Of a DNA stretch of 60,191 nucleotides, positions 29,092 to 38,530 are shown piece after piece. Source of the DNA: a virus; IMG/VR virus record IMGVR_UViG_3300032116_000205, positions 1 through 60,191 of that record; one strand, 5' to 3'. Made by a program: the position numbers and the translations under genes. Within the stretch, counting starts at the first letter, position 1. Each line of letters starts with the position of its first letter. The notes under the pieces were generated by a model. That model saw only the letters and a list, made by a program, of their open reading frames with translations. It had not been told where the DNA came from and did no database searches.

Positions 29092-30332
29092 AGGTCTTCA
29101 CCTGACATCTCACGAAATGTTCCAGAGTCCCAACCCCAAGCAAGGAATGTAGATCCTGGACCAGAATTACGGCTGGCAAGAATGGAAAGAATGCGAGTTT
29201 CATCAACACTATCTTCAGGTTTTTCTAGACCGAAAATAACGTCTGCATCTTGATAGAAAGATGATGAGTAACCAATAGAGTTAGCGGTTAGTCGCCCGCC
29301 TTTGCCTTTCTTCCAATCAAGAGACTGAGTAGTTATAACAATAGGAAGACTGTACTTCTGCGCCAATCTTTTAAATCCACGAGTTAAGTTAGTTAAAGCT
29401 TGTGGGGTGTTAGATTCTCCAGTCTGCTCATCAATCATCAAATACATACCGTCAATAAAAAGAATTCCAGGTTGATGTGTTTGTAGTTTTGCAGCTACCT
29501 GAGAAAGAGTGGCTCCTGAAGATTGATCAACCAACCAAAACTTGTTTTTGTCTTCTCTCATTCGTTCAATAACTAGGCGAGAATATCTAAGTTCTTCGTC
29601 AGGTGTAAGTGTTCCTGTGATTAAACGCTGGTGTGAAACTCTTGCTCTCATTGCATCGTAACGATCTTCTTGCTCTCTGTTACTCATCTCAAACGAATAG
29701 AACATAGGCGTTACATCCGAGTTTACGTGGATGTTAATGGCAATTTGCATAGCAACAGTTGATTTACCTGTTTTAGGGGTAGCGGTAATAACAATCAATT
29801 GTTCTGGTTGAAGACCGTTAGTTACTTTATCAATAGTAGGAAAACCTGTAGGTAGCCCAAGCAAACCGTCTGGTATTTCTTTACGGCGTTGATACCGTTC
29901 CCAACGTCTATCTAGTTCCGGCTCTTGCGTAATATCTACGTCGTTGCTTTTAGAAAAACCTTGATCGTCCATTTGGACAATACCGGCTTCAAGAACTCTA
30001 ACAGCAGCTTCGTGGTCGTTTTCCCTATCTAACTTCTCGATAGCGTCTCTAAGAATATTGGCAGTAGTTATTCTGCGACGCGAAGAAACTAACGAATCAA
30101 GAATGTAATCAATAGAATCAGTTACTGGAGCAAGTTCAAAAGAAGGGTAATTTTCTTTAACAACTTCTAGGCTGGGGCATTCGCCATATCTGCTGTGGTG
30201 TTCTCTTAAAAACACCCAAATCTTTTTATCGTTTTCATCTGAGAACCAAGATTGATTAACCTGACGATCAAATAAAGGTACAAGGTCACGACTTTCAATC
30301 GCCTTACTTAATAAACGTTTTTCGTTATTCAT
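29088..30332 (-). CDS. dnaB: DnaB-like replicative helicase
   Basis: This hexameric 5'-3' helicase has Walker A ATPKTGKST (184-192), a motif around the EMSNREQEDRYDAMRAR segment (about 213-229), and Walker B GILFIDGMYLM (near 285-295), the RecA-like core of DnaB. The N-terminus is a short helical domain (1-120) similar to DnaB-N. Position after the DnaC-like loader and primase fits a complete phage replisome. It has ATGA overlaps on both sides. Confidence 0.9.
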   Translation of the reverse strand: MNNEKRLLSKAIESRDLVPLFDRQVNQSWFSDENDKKIWVFLREHHSRYGECPSLEVVKENYPSFELAPVTDSIDYILDSLVSSRRRITTANILRDAIEKLDRENDHEAAVRVLEAGIVQMDDQGFSKSNDVDITQEPELDRRWERYQRRKEIPDGLLGLPTGFPTIDKVTNGLQPEQLIVITATPKTGKSTVAMQIAINIHVNSDVTPMFYSFEMSNREQEDRYDAMRARVSHQRLITGTLTPDEELRYSRLVIERMREDKNKFWLVDQSSGATLSQVAAKLQTHQPGILFIDGMYLMIDEQTGESNTPQALTNLTRGFKRLAQKYSLPIVITTQSLDWKKGKGGRLTANSIGYSSSFYQDADVIFGLEKPEDSVDETRILSILASRNSGPGSTFLAWGWDSGTFREMSGEDL

Positions 30333-30739
30333 AACCTCGTTATATCCATTCCCCAGTGCCCGTACCGTAACAGACGGCTTGGCATGTCTATGACACCCAA
30401 AAGTTCCGGTCTATACGGAAGTTGGCTAACCAAATCTTCCACAGATGTGTAAGCAACGCAATACCTGAAAGGATTGGTTCCGTACTCATCTAACGTATCA
30501 AACAATTTTTGCAGTTCTTCTTGTGACAAGTCAAATGAGGCTAGTTCTATCGTGTAAGGAACTTGCATTCCCCACAAGTACAACTTGCTTAAGACTTCTT
30601 TTTTAAAAGAAACTTTTTTGCGCGTCTGTTTAAATAATTTATATTTGCGTGGAAGTTTTTCATACTCCAGCAAAACAAAAACGTTAGTAGTAACAATTAC
30701 ACGCTTAGGTATATCGTTACTGATATCCCCAAACTGCAT
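30329..30739 (-). CDS. hypothetical protein (136 aa)
   Basis: Mixed alpha/beta sequence (RVIVTTNVFVLLEYE, then PYTIELASFDLSQEELQKLF) with a basic region KKVSFKKEVLSK near residues 41-52. No motif is recognised. It sits inside the replication operon between the SWIM protein and DnaB and overlaps both neighbours by a few bases or none, so it is probably a replication accessory protein. Few other conclusions can be drawn. Confidence 0.6.
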   Translation of the reverse strand: MQFGDISNDIPKRVIVTTNVFVLLEYEKLPRKYKLFKQTRKKVSFKKEVLSKLYLWGMQVPYTIELASFDLSQEELQKLFDTLDEYGTNPFRYCVAYTSVEDLVSQLPYRPELLGVIDMPSRLLRYGHWGMDITRL

Positions 30740-31048
30740 TTAAAAAACTTCTATCTTTGCAAAACGAATTACAAAGTCTCTAAATGCTTCTGGAGAAGAC
30801 TCGGCTACCTTTGCGTCTGTAGGGGTGGCGGACTTTAGTATCTCTAACGGATAAGTTCCACCATTTGACTCAATACGAGCTTTTACAAATCGAGTGTGCT
30901 TGCAAGTTGACCGTCCGTTAAAACCTGGACAGGTGCAGTACAACTTTCCGTTATTACTGCTAACTTCAAAGATGCAAGGACCGGGGCTGGCAGCAGGACT
31001 TAAGAAGATCTGTATAAGTCGGCTCTGCTCCACTGATGACTCCATCAT
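30740..31048 (-). CDS. SWIM-type zinc finger protein (102 aa)
   Basis: CTCPGFNGRSTCKH (about 39-52) fits the SWIM signature CxC-x(n)-CxH, in which Cys, Cys, Cys and His bind zinc. SWIM domains occur in SWI2/SNF2-linked proteins and DNA recombination factors and bind DNA or proteins. It is just after the DnaC-like gene (ATGA overlap) and before a 136-aa protein. An SNF2 helicase sits 3 kb further on in the same cluster, but partnership is not shown. Confidence 0.72.
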   Translation of the reverse strand: MMESSVEQSRLIQIFLSPAASPGPCIFEVSSNNGKLYCTCPGFNGRSTCKHTRFVKARIESNGGTYPLEILKSATPTDAKVAESSPEAFRDFVIRFAKIEVF

Positions 31049-31728
31049 ATTCGTCTGAGGTCTCCCTTCTCCGATTTTAGTTCAATATTGGCAAATGCTT
31101 CATGGGTAAAGCTACCTGTGGCTTCACCGTACCATTCAGGCCACTTTTCTTGCAAAATATTAGAAGTTACGATGGTAGGAAGCCCTCTGTTAAAACGGCT
31201 TCTCAATACGTGATGCAATAAATTCTTATTCCATCCGCTTCCACTTGGATGCTCACGCCCAACATCATCTAAAACCAAAATCTTTATATTTCGGTACTCA
31301 TCTTTGTGCTCTCCCATAATGCCTGCAAAAAGGTTTTGAGTAGATTCATCTACGTACTCTTCCATGGTTAAACCCTTTAGATCTACCAAAGATGCGTAAG
31401 TTATAAAGTAGCAGGGGCGTGCGTCGTTTAAAGAAAAAACGTCTTGTGAGAAAGTACGCATAGCCTCTTGAATAATTGAAGCTGCTAAAGTTGTTTTGCC
31501 GTTACCTGGACTTCCGTAAAACGCTAAACCCTTACCGCAAGTTCTTTCTCCAATAGCATCAATAATTTTTCCTGACTGAACCTTATGAAGCCAGCCTTTT
31601 ACAATGCTTAAAGTGTTTTCCGAAACTTCCAAACAATCAGATAATTCCCAACCAATTAAATGAGACGGCAAACCTGCAGACCTAATCCAAGTATTTCTAC
31701 GAAGTTTTAAATCGTTTACGTTAAACAA
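31045..31728 (-). CDS. DnaC-like helicase loader (AAA+ ATPase)
   Basis: Walker A is GSPGNGKTT (72-80) and Walker B is ILVLDDVGRE (about 150-159), followed by RSRFNRGLPTIVTSNI (about 177-192) with sensor residues: the DnaC/IstB-type AAA+ fold. It should load the DnaB-like helicase onto single-stranded DNA. The N-terminus has a small helical segment and the length (227 aa) is that of DnaC. It overlaps the SWIM gene by ATGA. Confidence 0.85.
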   Translation of the reverse strand: MFNVNDLKLRRNTWIRSAGLPSHLIGWELSDCLEVSENTLSIVKGWLHKVQSGKIIDAIGERTCGKGLAFYGSPGNGKTTLAASIIQEAMRTFSQDVFSLNDARPCYFITYASLVDLKGLTMEEYVDESTQNLFAGIMGEHKDEYRNIKILVLDDVGREHPSGSGWNKNLLHHVLRSRFNRGLPTIVTSNILQEKWPEWYGEATGSFTHEAFANIELKSEKGDLRRI

Positions 31729-32644
31729 TGTTTCCGAACTCCCTCATCGCTCTAGCCATTGATTCCTCTGCAACCTTCTGAGTCTCCTCAGTAACTTGGG
31801 ACATCTTAACCTCACCAATCAAGGATGCAAACCGACTTATGTAAAGTCTCCAAAGAACCTCAGCGTCTTTGTAATCTTTTATGTTTATCTGGCGAAAGAA
31901 TATATCCATAACAGCAACTTCTAGTTCGCCGTTAGTGCCAAGACGACTACGTAATCCAGCAAGTGCCCCAGAGAACTGGCTTTGATTTACTTTCCAAGGT
32001 TCGATATGGAAGTGCTGGTCGATGCGATCAGCAAACTCATAACAAACGTCAACCACTCGCCAATCTTCCATCAGGTTACGCTCTCTAAAAGTCTTGCGTT
32101 CACCTTGAAGCTCTCGCCTAGCCTTAGTCTGGTCAGATTTTCTTTTATCGCTGGCCGCCTTTGACTCAGCCTTTTTAACTTTCTGGTCCTTAACCAGCTC
32201 TTCCTTAAGTTCGGCGGTCGGATCGGACGTCGAATCAAATAATCCTCCCCATCCCATATCGCTCACCTCGATTTCCATAGTCTTGAACTCTTCCTTTGGC
32301 TCCGCCAAAGAATGTTTATTACTTATAACAGTAGAATATTTATTATTCTGCTTTATTAGCCTATTCCGTGTAATAGCAGTCGCATTATGTGACTCCACAA
32401 AACGTGGAATCCCAAACATAGACCGCTCTGCTTTTTTGGTTAGTTTAGACGCTGTCACAATTCGGTTTTCAACTCTAAGCAGGTTTGTTTTTATGTAGTT
32501 GTTTTCACGCAACTCTTTCAAACCGCTTAGCGCTGCTCTACGTCCAACGCCAAAGTGATCCATCATGGACTCAGCTGAGATATTTAACCCATGCTGGTAG
32601 ATGGCTACCAAAAAGCCGTATGCCTTGGCTGAAATGTCTTTCAC
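31721..32644 (-). CDS. Winged-helix protein, possible replication initiator
   Basis: The N-terminus KAYGFLVAIYQHGLNISAES followed by MMDHFGVGRRAALSGLKELR fits a winged helix-turn-helix as found in DnaD-like and replisome-organiser proteins. The middle (about 140-190) is a highly charged Lys/Glu segment, and the C-terminal domain is mixed alpha/beta with no named motif. It overlaps the DnaC-like gene. Together with DnaB and DnaC a role in origin recognition or helicase loading is a reasonable inference. Confidence 0.6.
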   Translation of the reverse strand: MKDISAKAYGFLVAIYQHGLNISAESMMDHFGVGRRAALSGLKELRENNYIKTNLLRVENRIVTASKLTKKAERSMFGIPRFVESHNATAITRNRLIKQNNKYSTVISNKHSLAEPKEEFKTMEIEVSDMGWGGLFDSTSDPTAELKEELVKDQKVKKAESKAASDKRKSDQTKARRELQGERKTFRERNLMEDWRVVDVCYEFADRIDQHFHIEPWKVNQSQFSGALAGLRSRLGTNGELEVAVMDIFFRQINIKDYKDAEVLWRLYISRFASLIGEVKMSQVTEETQKVAEESMARAMREFGNIV

Positions 32645-33198
32645 TTAATGACCCCTGAGTCCCTTAACTGGGCGAGGACGATATCAGCAACCTTGACCGC
32701 AATGCGAGAGGCTAGGTCGTCTTCCTCAATAACCACCTTTGGGGCTTCTGGGGCGTTTAGAGACGGTGTAATGGCATTCCCAGCCGATATCTCTACCAAA
32801 CCTAGGCAAAGGTCGTAGCAGGGCACAGAAGCCGTTTTAAGGGCTGTTTGTAGTGCGACCGTGTTCGAGTCTTCCTCAGTCCAAAGCAAAAAGGCTACAG
32901 AGCCGTTTTCAGCGGTTCCAGCCAGTTCTACCGTAGCCTGTATTGGATCCGACGAATGGTGCAAATCGGACGTATTGAGTCCAATCAACAAAGCGTTCTC
33001 TGGAGCAACCACCAAGCTAGGTATCCCTAAGTCATGGGCTAATTGATGAGCCCATATCTGACCCTGACTTGGTCTATCGTAAAACGGAAGAACTAATCTG
33101 AAGTCCTTGCCATTGCCTCGAAAATAGTCTTCTAAAAGGGCTTCTACGTTTACCCGTGTAGTTTCTTTGTTTCCAGCAACTATTAAAAATGATCCCAT
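32641..33198 (-). CDS. hypothetical Rossmann-like protein (185 aa)
   Basis: Alternating strands and helices (SFLIVAGNKETTRVNVEALL, then DFRLVLPFYDRPSQGQIWAH and GSVAFLLWTEEDSNTVAL) suggest a Rossmann-like fold such as SLOG or a nucleotide-binding domain; no catalytic motif is identified. It is the first gene of the replication transcript on the minus strand, with a good AGGAGG ribosome-binding site about 7 bases upstream. The 47-base gap beyond it (33199-33245) separates it from the virion genes. Confidence 0.55.
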   Translation of the reverse strand: MGSFLIVAGNKETTRVNVEALLEDYFRGNGKDFRLVLPFYDRPSQGQIWAHQLAHDLGIPSLVVAPENALLIGLNTSDLHHSSDPIQATVELAGTAENGSVAFLLWTEEDSNTVALQTALKTASVPCYDLCLGLVEISAGNAITPSLNAPEAPKVVIEEDDLASRIAVKVADIVLAQLRDSGVIK

Positions 33199-33245
33199 GT
33201 GATCCTCCTAGGCGGTGGATACTACACAGACTTTTTAACCGGCGT

Positions 33246-35486
33246 CTACTCCTCGGGTTGAGCCAGCCTAATTACGAAAGGAGTTCCGTGAACTAGGTAG
33301 TTAGGTAATTGAGCAATTAAGCGTAGTTGAGTAGCAACTCTGTTCTTGTAGTAGTGAGATCTAGACTCGTAGGGGCTACTCTCCCACACAAGGTCTGAAG
33401 TTGAGCTGAATCCTGTGCTTCCATCAAAATATGGTTTTGCAATTGTTGAGCGCTCAAACATACAACTGTCTAAATGGATAATTTGTCCGTTAAGAGGGTT
33501 ATCCCAAACAAATTTAATTTTGGCGTAAGCCGCGTTTGTTGGGGAAAGCGCAGAATATGAGTTTCTAACAAAATCAAGTTTTAAATCTTGAACATATGTT
33601 CCTGGATTAACTTCCGTTAAATCAATGTCAGGTCCCGCTGCAACCACTTGAAAGAACCTTCCAGAAACAAATTGAACTTCATATTCTCCATCCAAAGAAG
33701 GATCATCAAAGTCTAAAAGACGAACGTCTTGACCAGCAACGAGACTTGTTGTTTCTGATGTATATACCGTCAAAATACCTTGAGTTCTGTAGTACTCAGT
33801 TACATTATAGAACTCGGTTAAGTTTTTAGCGGAATCAGTGCTTGTAGAAATAAGAGTTTGGTTAGAGTCATACCAAGAAATAACCCAGTTACCTAAACGA
33901 TCTTCTGCTCTATCTCCTGTAAAACCTGTTCTTATGTAACCACTTGCGCTGTACCAAAATCCTGAAGACACAGGCATAAATCTGTTATAAGAAACTTCAA
34001 CTACGTCATTTGTCGTAGAAGTTAATGCTAAAGAATACGCGCTATTTCTATCCGTATCTTTAATTGTATTTGTTCTAGTCCCAGTTGCGCCGGTAACAAC
34101 CCAAGGAGTTATTGTTGTGTCAAACCCAGGGTTTTCAAGTTCGTTGACTCTTGTGGCTTTTAAAGTAATGTTAATTCCTCTAGCCTCTTCAAAATCTGTA
34201 ACGCCAATTGAGCTTTCTTCTACTTGAGCTGCGTCAAAGTAATGAACTTCACTAGTTGCAGATCCTTGAATTCGAATTGTTGGAACCATAAAAAAGCAAT
34301 CAACGGGCGCCGTGTCGGTCACTGAACCACGAGTCCAACCACCGGCTGAATTTGTCCAGTTAGTTTCGCCAGCACGAGACAGTTCTTGTCCGTATAGATT
34401 AAACCAACGTATATCTAAGTAAATGCCTCTTGTTGTTGAGGCTGCTCTTGAGTAAATAGAGAACGTATAAACAAAACCTTCTTTTACAGGTATGCCACGT
34501 GTTTTAGGTGCGCTAAGTCCGCAAGCAAACTCTGCGTCACCACCAGAACCACAGGTAACTCTTAGAGCACCAGTAGCTTTGTTTGGGAAAAGGGAAGGTA
34601 ATGTAGACTCTACGTACGGAGCAACTACTGCATTGTTAACTCTATCAAGAGTTGCTCTAGCAATTGATGCCCAACGACCAACAGACTCTTCAAAAGAAGA
34701 ATCATTGTAATCAAGCATGATGTTTTTGCTTGGTGTAGTTATTTGATCGTATCCAGTAAAAGCTTTAATAAAATTTTCAATACCCTCTAAACTACCTTTT
34801 GATTTGTCAATATAAGCAACGTTACGCAAAAGAATACGTGACTGTTGTAATCCAAGTTCTGGCTCAAAAGCCAAACCAAATTGTTGCATCATTACAGGAA
34901 TGATTGGGGCGTACGCTACTGAGGTATCGTATGTTTGACGAACAAGGTCTGCGTTAGTCTTGTACAAGTCTAAAGCAACAGCAAAAATTCTTAAAAAGTC
35001 TTCGAGGTCTTCATTTGCCCCAGTATCTGTAATAACCTTTAAGTTATTTGTTCTGTAAATTCCAGGTATGGCGTTGTATAGATAATCAAAAGTTCCGTAG
35101 TCTTTAATAGAAATTGCAAAAGCGTTACCGGCTTTTACCCAAACTTCGTTTTGAGTATCAAAAACAAAAAGACTGTAGTGATAAGCAATTCCTGGTTTTA
35201 AACCAATTTCGTCCGGAATTTGACCAGTGTCATCGTATACACCTACGTCAAAGCTTTTAGGTTCATCGTAAACCACAGCACCATCATCCACAGACAAAGG
35301 GAATCCATAGGTGTTACGGACTAAACGAATTCTTGACCAGTCTCCAGAAGGAGAGGTCCATTCAAGACGAATTTTTTGATAGCCGATAGGCGTCGCTGTA
35401 AACGGGGATGCGTCAAACTCAACAAAAGAAGTTGAGTCTGATCCGTACGCAACTAAACCGTAGTAATCAACGCCATAGCGTGCCAT
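33246..35486 (-). CDS. Tail protein with P2 gpI-like domain and adhesin-like modules
   Basis: An N-terminal tail-protein domain has a fibronectin-like part (IRLEWTSPSGDWSRIRLVR) and then a gpI-type baseplate segment (IPGIYRTNN..., ANEDLEDFLRIFAVALDLYK, about 140-180) with conserved aromatic and acidic residues. The rest is beta-rich and Ser/Thr-rich with repeats of a 'galactose-binding-like' kind (FDTTITPWVVTGATGTRTN and SFEESVGRWASIARATLDR). It is 746 aa and probably sits at the baseplate, with host-binding modules attached. It follows the other baseplate genes in the tail operon. Confidence 0.75.
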   Translation of the reverse strand: MARYGVDYYGLVAYGSDSTSFVEFDASPFTATPIGYQKIRLEWTSPSGDWSRIRLVRNTYGFPLSVDDGAVVYDEPKSFDVGVYDDTGQIPDEIGLKPGIAYHYSLFVFDTQNEVWVKAGNAFAISIKDYGTFDYLYNAIPGIYRTNNLKVITDTGANEDLEDFLRIFAVALDLYKTNADLVRQTYDTSVAYAPIIPVMMQQFGLAFEPELGLQQSRILLRNVAYIDKSKGSLEGIENFIKAFTGYDQITTPSKNIMLDYNDSSFEESVGRWASIARATLDRVNNAVVAPYVESTLPSLFPNKATGALRVTCGSGGDAEFACGLSAPKTRGIPVKEGFVYTFSIYSRAASTTRGIYLDIRWFNLYGQELSRAGETNWTNSAGGWTRGSVTDTAPVDCFFMVPTIRIQGSATSEVHYFDAAQVEESSIGVTDFEEARGINITLKATRVNELENPGFDTTITPWVVTGATGTRTNTIKDTDRNSAYSLALTSTTNDVVEVSYNRFMPVSSGFWYSASGYIRTGFTGDRAEDRLGNWVISWYDSNQTLISTSTDSAKNLTEFYNVTEYYRTQGILTVYTSETTSLVAGQDVRLLDFDDPSLDGEYEVQFVSGRFFQVVAAGPDIDLTEVNPGTYVQDLKLDFVRNSYSALSPTNAAYAKIKFVWDNPLNGQIIHLDSCMFERSTIAKPYFDGSTGFSSTSDLVWESSPYESRSHYYKNRVATQLRLIAQLPNYLVHGTPFVIRLAQPEE

Positions 35487-35489
35487 TTA

Positions 35490-35966
35490 TTACGACCCTA
35501 AAATGCCAAGAAGTAAAGCGTGGTCTGTTTCTGGCGCTGATACAGATGGGACCGACAATACGCCGCTTGCCGAAACGCTTGCTAACAAAGTATTAGACGA
35601 GTTACGCCATTCCAATAGATTTGCGCTTTGACTGGCCGCCCCTCTAATAACTAATGCTACGTTGGTAGAAGTTCCGTTAACGATTGTTTCGTTACCTGTT
35701 TTTCTAACATACTGCGTATGCACATCCGCGACAATACCGGTTTCAATATTTGCCAATCTTTGTACAAGAGTGGTGTATTGAGTCGCTGTTGCTGAAAAAG
35801 TTCCTGATGGAGAAGGGGCTGTTGAAAGCGCTGGGTTTAAACCAATTGTGCTCTCAATAGCAACAACTTCTTCTTGTAATGAATTTGGGTGAGCTGCGTC
35901 AATAATGTCAACAACGTTTGTTTTGTTAACAAAGGGACGTACCGCACCTGGATAACTGGCTGCCAT
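35490..35966 (-). CDS. Tail-associated protein, possible fibre attachment (158 aa)
   Basis: A Ser/Thr/Ala-rich, beta-prone protein. The N-terminus (PFVNKTNVVDIIDAAHPNSL) resembles small phage tail or fibre-base proteins, and the C-terminal half (SNTLLASVSASGVLSVPSVS) looks like a short fibre shaft. It lies between gpJ and the gpI-like protein. No exact family is recognised. Confidence 0.5.
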   Translation of the reverse strand: MAASYPGAVRPFVNKTNVVDIIDAAHPNSLQEEVVAIESTIGLNPALSTAPSPSGTFSATATQYTTLVQRLANIETGIVADVHTQYVRKTGNETIVNGTSTNVALVIRGAASQSANLLEWRNSSNTLLASVSASGVLSVPSVSAPETDHALLLGILGS

Positions 35967-35973
35967 ATCTCTC

Positions 35974-37437
35974 CTAACCTACGATTCCGCCACTGACGGT
36001 TACAGTAATTGTCCCCGCTGTTGGAATTTCACTTACAACAAACACAGCATCATTAGTGCCTGATTGAGCACCATCAGCTCTAGCCAATAAGGTTACGTTT
36101 GAATAAGCCACTCCAGGGGCATTTGCCAACGCTTCAATCACATAGTGAAGAGAAATACGATCGGCAAAATTAACATTATCAAAAGCCAAAATTTCTTGAA
36201 GCGCTCTTTCAGCATTTCTTTTTACTACGCTCTGCTTGTATTGAGCAAGTGCTGTAACGCTAACAGTTATATTTACTCCAACAAATGTTGGCGGAAATAG
36301 AGTAACGCTAACGTTTGGCGGAGTTTTATCAACAAAGAATCGTTGAATTTCATTACCAAGTTGGTTAAACACCTGTGTCAAAACTCCACCGTTTTGCCCA
36401 GGGTCTCCAAATGGTGCAATATAAAGGTTGACGCTTGTGTAAACCTCTGATGTTGCAACGGCTTTAGCAACACCCGATACCTGTAAAGCAAGATCTGAAT
36501 AATCTTTTAGCGACACGGCACGGTTTTGTACTCGGAGGCTGGCTGGAGCATTGACACGTATTGAGTCAGTTGATTCCGCGTCAGCTCCACCAGAAGCAGC
36601 CGCTGCGTTGTTAACAGTTAGTCCAGGAGAGTAGTTTGTAAGAATGTTCTTTAATGTATTGGAGTTTACGTTTCCAATAGTTCCGCCACCTACTCGATAG
36701 GTAACTAAAATTTGAGAGTTTGCTGGAGGAATACGACCGCTTACACCATCACCAAATACAATCTTGGTTACGTCCTCGGCATCAGTTACGCTGTAGAACA
36801 CAGCATCTGTTCCAGAGGCGTCAATTAAATACGGGACGCTAATGTAAACAGTATCGTTAACCGTTACAGATATGCTGTTATTAATAACAGGAGTGTTATC
36901 AAGTATGAACTCTTGATCTGAAGTTCCGTTTGAGTCTCCAACATCTTCGTTTACTATTGTTTGACCCTGTGTAGCGGCTGCGTTTGCCTGACCGCTAGTA
37001 GAACCAACCGCAGCTGGCACAGTAACAGCAGAATTTGTTTCAAATATAACTTGAGTGGTAACACCGTTAACAATTGTTGTAGTTGCTACTTGAGTTAATG
37101 CTGGTACGACAATTGCAGCGTTGGTGCTGTTGTAAAAGGTAAGAGTAACTGTTGCTGGAATGCTTCCAGTTGGAGTGTATCCAAGCAAGTTAGCAATATT
37201 TAGAATGCTTTGGCGTTGGCTTGCTGTAGACAAGAACGCCTCATTAGCCGCTCTATCAATGTAATAATTAAGAAGGTCTCCAAGATAGGAAAACATTTCC
37301 AAAAGAATGATTCCAAAGTCAGCGGGGTCACGGGTTGTCCATTGAGGCGCGTATAGAGGAATTAAGTTGACTAGATCTTCTCTAATAGAGTCATAATCTC
37401 TAGAGGTATAGTCAATCTGAGGTATGAAATTAGCCAT
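35974..37437 (-). CDS. Baseplate protein J-like
   Basis: The N-terminus (FIPQIDYTSRDYDSIREDLV) with ILLEMFSYLGDLLNYYIDRA (about 47-66) and ANLLGYTPTGS matches baseplate protein J/gp47-type, which links the hub to the wedge of contractile tails. 487 aa is within the family range. It sits between gp25-like and gpI-like proteins, the order known from Mu- and P2-type baseplates. Confidence 0.9.
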   Translation of the reverse strand: MANFIPQIDYTSRDYDSIREDLVNLIPLYAPQWTTRDPADFGIILLEMFSYLGDLLNYYIDRAANEAFLSTASQRQSILNIANLLGYTPTGSIPATVTLTFYNSTNAAIVVPALTQVATTTIVNGVTTQVIFETNSAVTVPAAVGSTSGQANAAATQGQTIVNEDVGDSNGTSDQEFILDNTPVINNSISVTVNDTVYISVPYLIDASGTDAVFYSVTDAEDVTKIVFGDGVSGRIPPANSQILVTYRVGGGTIGNVNSNTLKNILTNYSPGLTVNNAAAASGGADAESTDSIRVNAPASLRVQNRAVSLKDYSDLALQVSGVAKAVATSEVYTSVNLYIAPFGDPGQNGGVLTQVFNQLGNEIQRFFVDKTPPNVSVTLFPPTFVGVNITVSVTALAQYKQSVVKRNAERALQEILAFDNVNFADRISLHYVIEALANAPGVAYSNVTLLARADGAQSGTNDAVFVVSEIPTAGTITVTVSGGIVG

Positions 37438-37847
37438 TACTCAATCTCCTCAATTAACTCTCCGGCTCTGGTGAAAGATCCGATTTTGGTGGTTATGGTG
37501 TCCACTTGCTTATTTGGCAACCTATATTCTACCGAAACTGTCAGTACTAGGTCACTTAATCCTTGGTTAGGTTCTTTTTCAATTTCAACTCTAATGAGCT
37601 TTAGTTCAGGCAAAAACTCTCCAAAAGAAGAAGTGATGGTCTGTTGTACAAAATCAATGACCGAGCCTTCCGGTTCAAACAATGCGTCGGTCGCAATGCT
37701 GCCGTAGTTTGGTCTCATTGGTCTTTCCCCAAATCGAGTAAAGATTGCTCCAAATACCCGGTCTGCCCACTGTTTAGACTCTAGGTTGTTTGTGTTGATG
37801 GCACCTGAGGCATTGAAAGAAAAAGGAAGCGATATGGCTGTGCCCAT
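37437..37847 (-). CDS. Baseplate wedge protein, gpW/gp25-like
   Basis: The start is ATG 37847, overlapping the stop of the preceding gene (TAATG) and preceded by AGGAGT at 37854-37859; an upstream in-frame start at 37865 would lie before the ribosome-binding site. The protein (136 aa) has RVFGAIFTRFGERPMRPNYG and a central VIDFVQQTITSSF... segment, the gp25-like lysozyme-related wedge protein of contractile tails. Its place next to gpJ supports the call. Confidence 0.87.
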   Translation of the reverse strand: MGTAISLPFSFNASGAINTNNLESKQWADRVFGAIFTRFGERPMRPNYGSIATDALFEPEGSVIDFVQQTITSSFGEFLPELKLIRVEIEKEPNQGLSDLVLTVSVEYRLPNKQVDTITTKIGSFTRAGELIEEIE

Positions 37848-38530
37848 TAAAATACTCCTACCCATAAAGGAAAGTTTGGATCTCCGCCTTCAAACATAGC
37901 CCAAGCCGGGGTGTTTGGTCTCGGTTTATATTTACCAATTAAGCTTACAGTAGCAATAATGCCAGGCGTAGCGGGACCTACCCCTGCGGCATCAGAACTT
38001 ATAAACGTATTGGTGTTGCTTGCGGATGCAACAAATTGAATGTAATCCCCGGCGTCTAAATCTAAAATAAGAGCTACGGTCATTGTAATTTCAGAATTGT
38101 TTCCAGCTAATGTAATTTTAGTATTGCTATCAGGAATATCTACACCATTTTTTCTAAACCAAATATTAGCTGTCCCAGAGTTAGCGTTTGTTTTAGTAAG
38201 CATAGAAGAAAACTGAACAAAATAATCTCCAGTTTCTTCCACATATATTTTATCCCCATCTAAATACGTTTTATTTGCGTCTCCCTCAACCCAACTAGTG
38301 TTGATTAAGGTAGGGGTATTAACCCCAATAGCCTGATCTCCTGTTGTGTAAAAAGTTCCATAAGGGTAGTTAATTTGGTTGATTGCACCACCTACAGGCC
38401 AGGCCCATTCGGTCACGGCTTCGCCAAGCACTTGAGGTATGTAAAGTTTTGCTCTACCTAGGTCTAACGGATCGTCTGCGTCCGCTATTACCCCACGATA
38501 GATACCATAAAAACGATTATCAGAGGACAC
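37847..38530 (-). CDS. Baseplate hub gp5/gpV-like OB protein with C1q-like insert
   Basis: The ends FYGIYRGVIADADDPLDLGR (7-26) and FEGGDPNFPLWVGVF (C-terminus) fit the OB-fold N-terminal domain of spike proteins (gp5/gpV/VgrG). About 110 residues interrupt it (approximately 60-195): GDYFVQFSSMLTK, TANIWFRKNGVDIPDSNTKI and LILDLDAGDYIQFVAS, a pattern of C1q/TNF-like jelly-roll modules in phage fibres. It may expose a binding domain on the tail tip. The order of domains is inferred from motif resemblance. Confidence 0.65.
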   Translation of the reverse strand: MSSDNRFYGIYRGVIADADDPLDLGRAKLYIPQVLGEAVTEWAWPVGGAINQINYPYGTFYTTGDQAIGVNTPTLINTSWVEGDANKTYLDGDKIYVEETGDYFVQFSSMLTKTNANSGTANIWFRKNGVDIPDSNTKITLAGNNSEITMTVALILDLDAGDYIQFVASASNTNTFISSDAAGVGPATPGIIATVSLIGKYKPRPNTPAWAMFEGGDPNFPLWVGVF

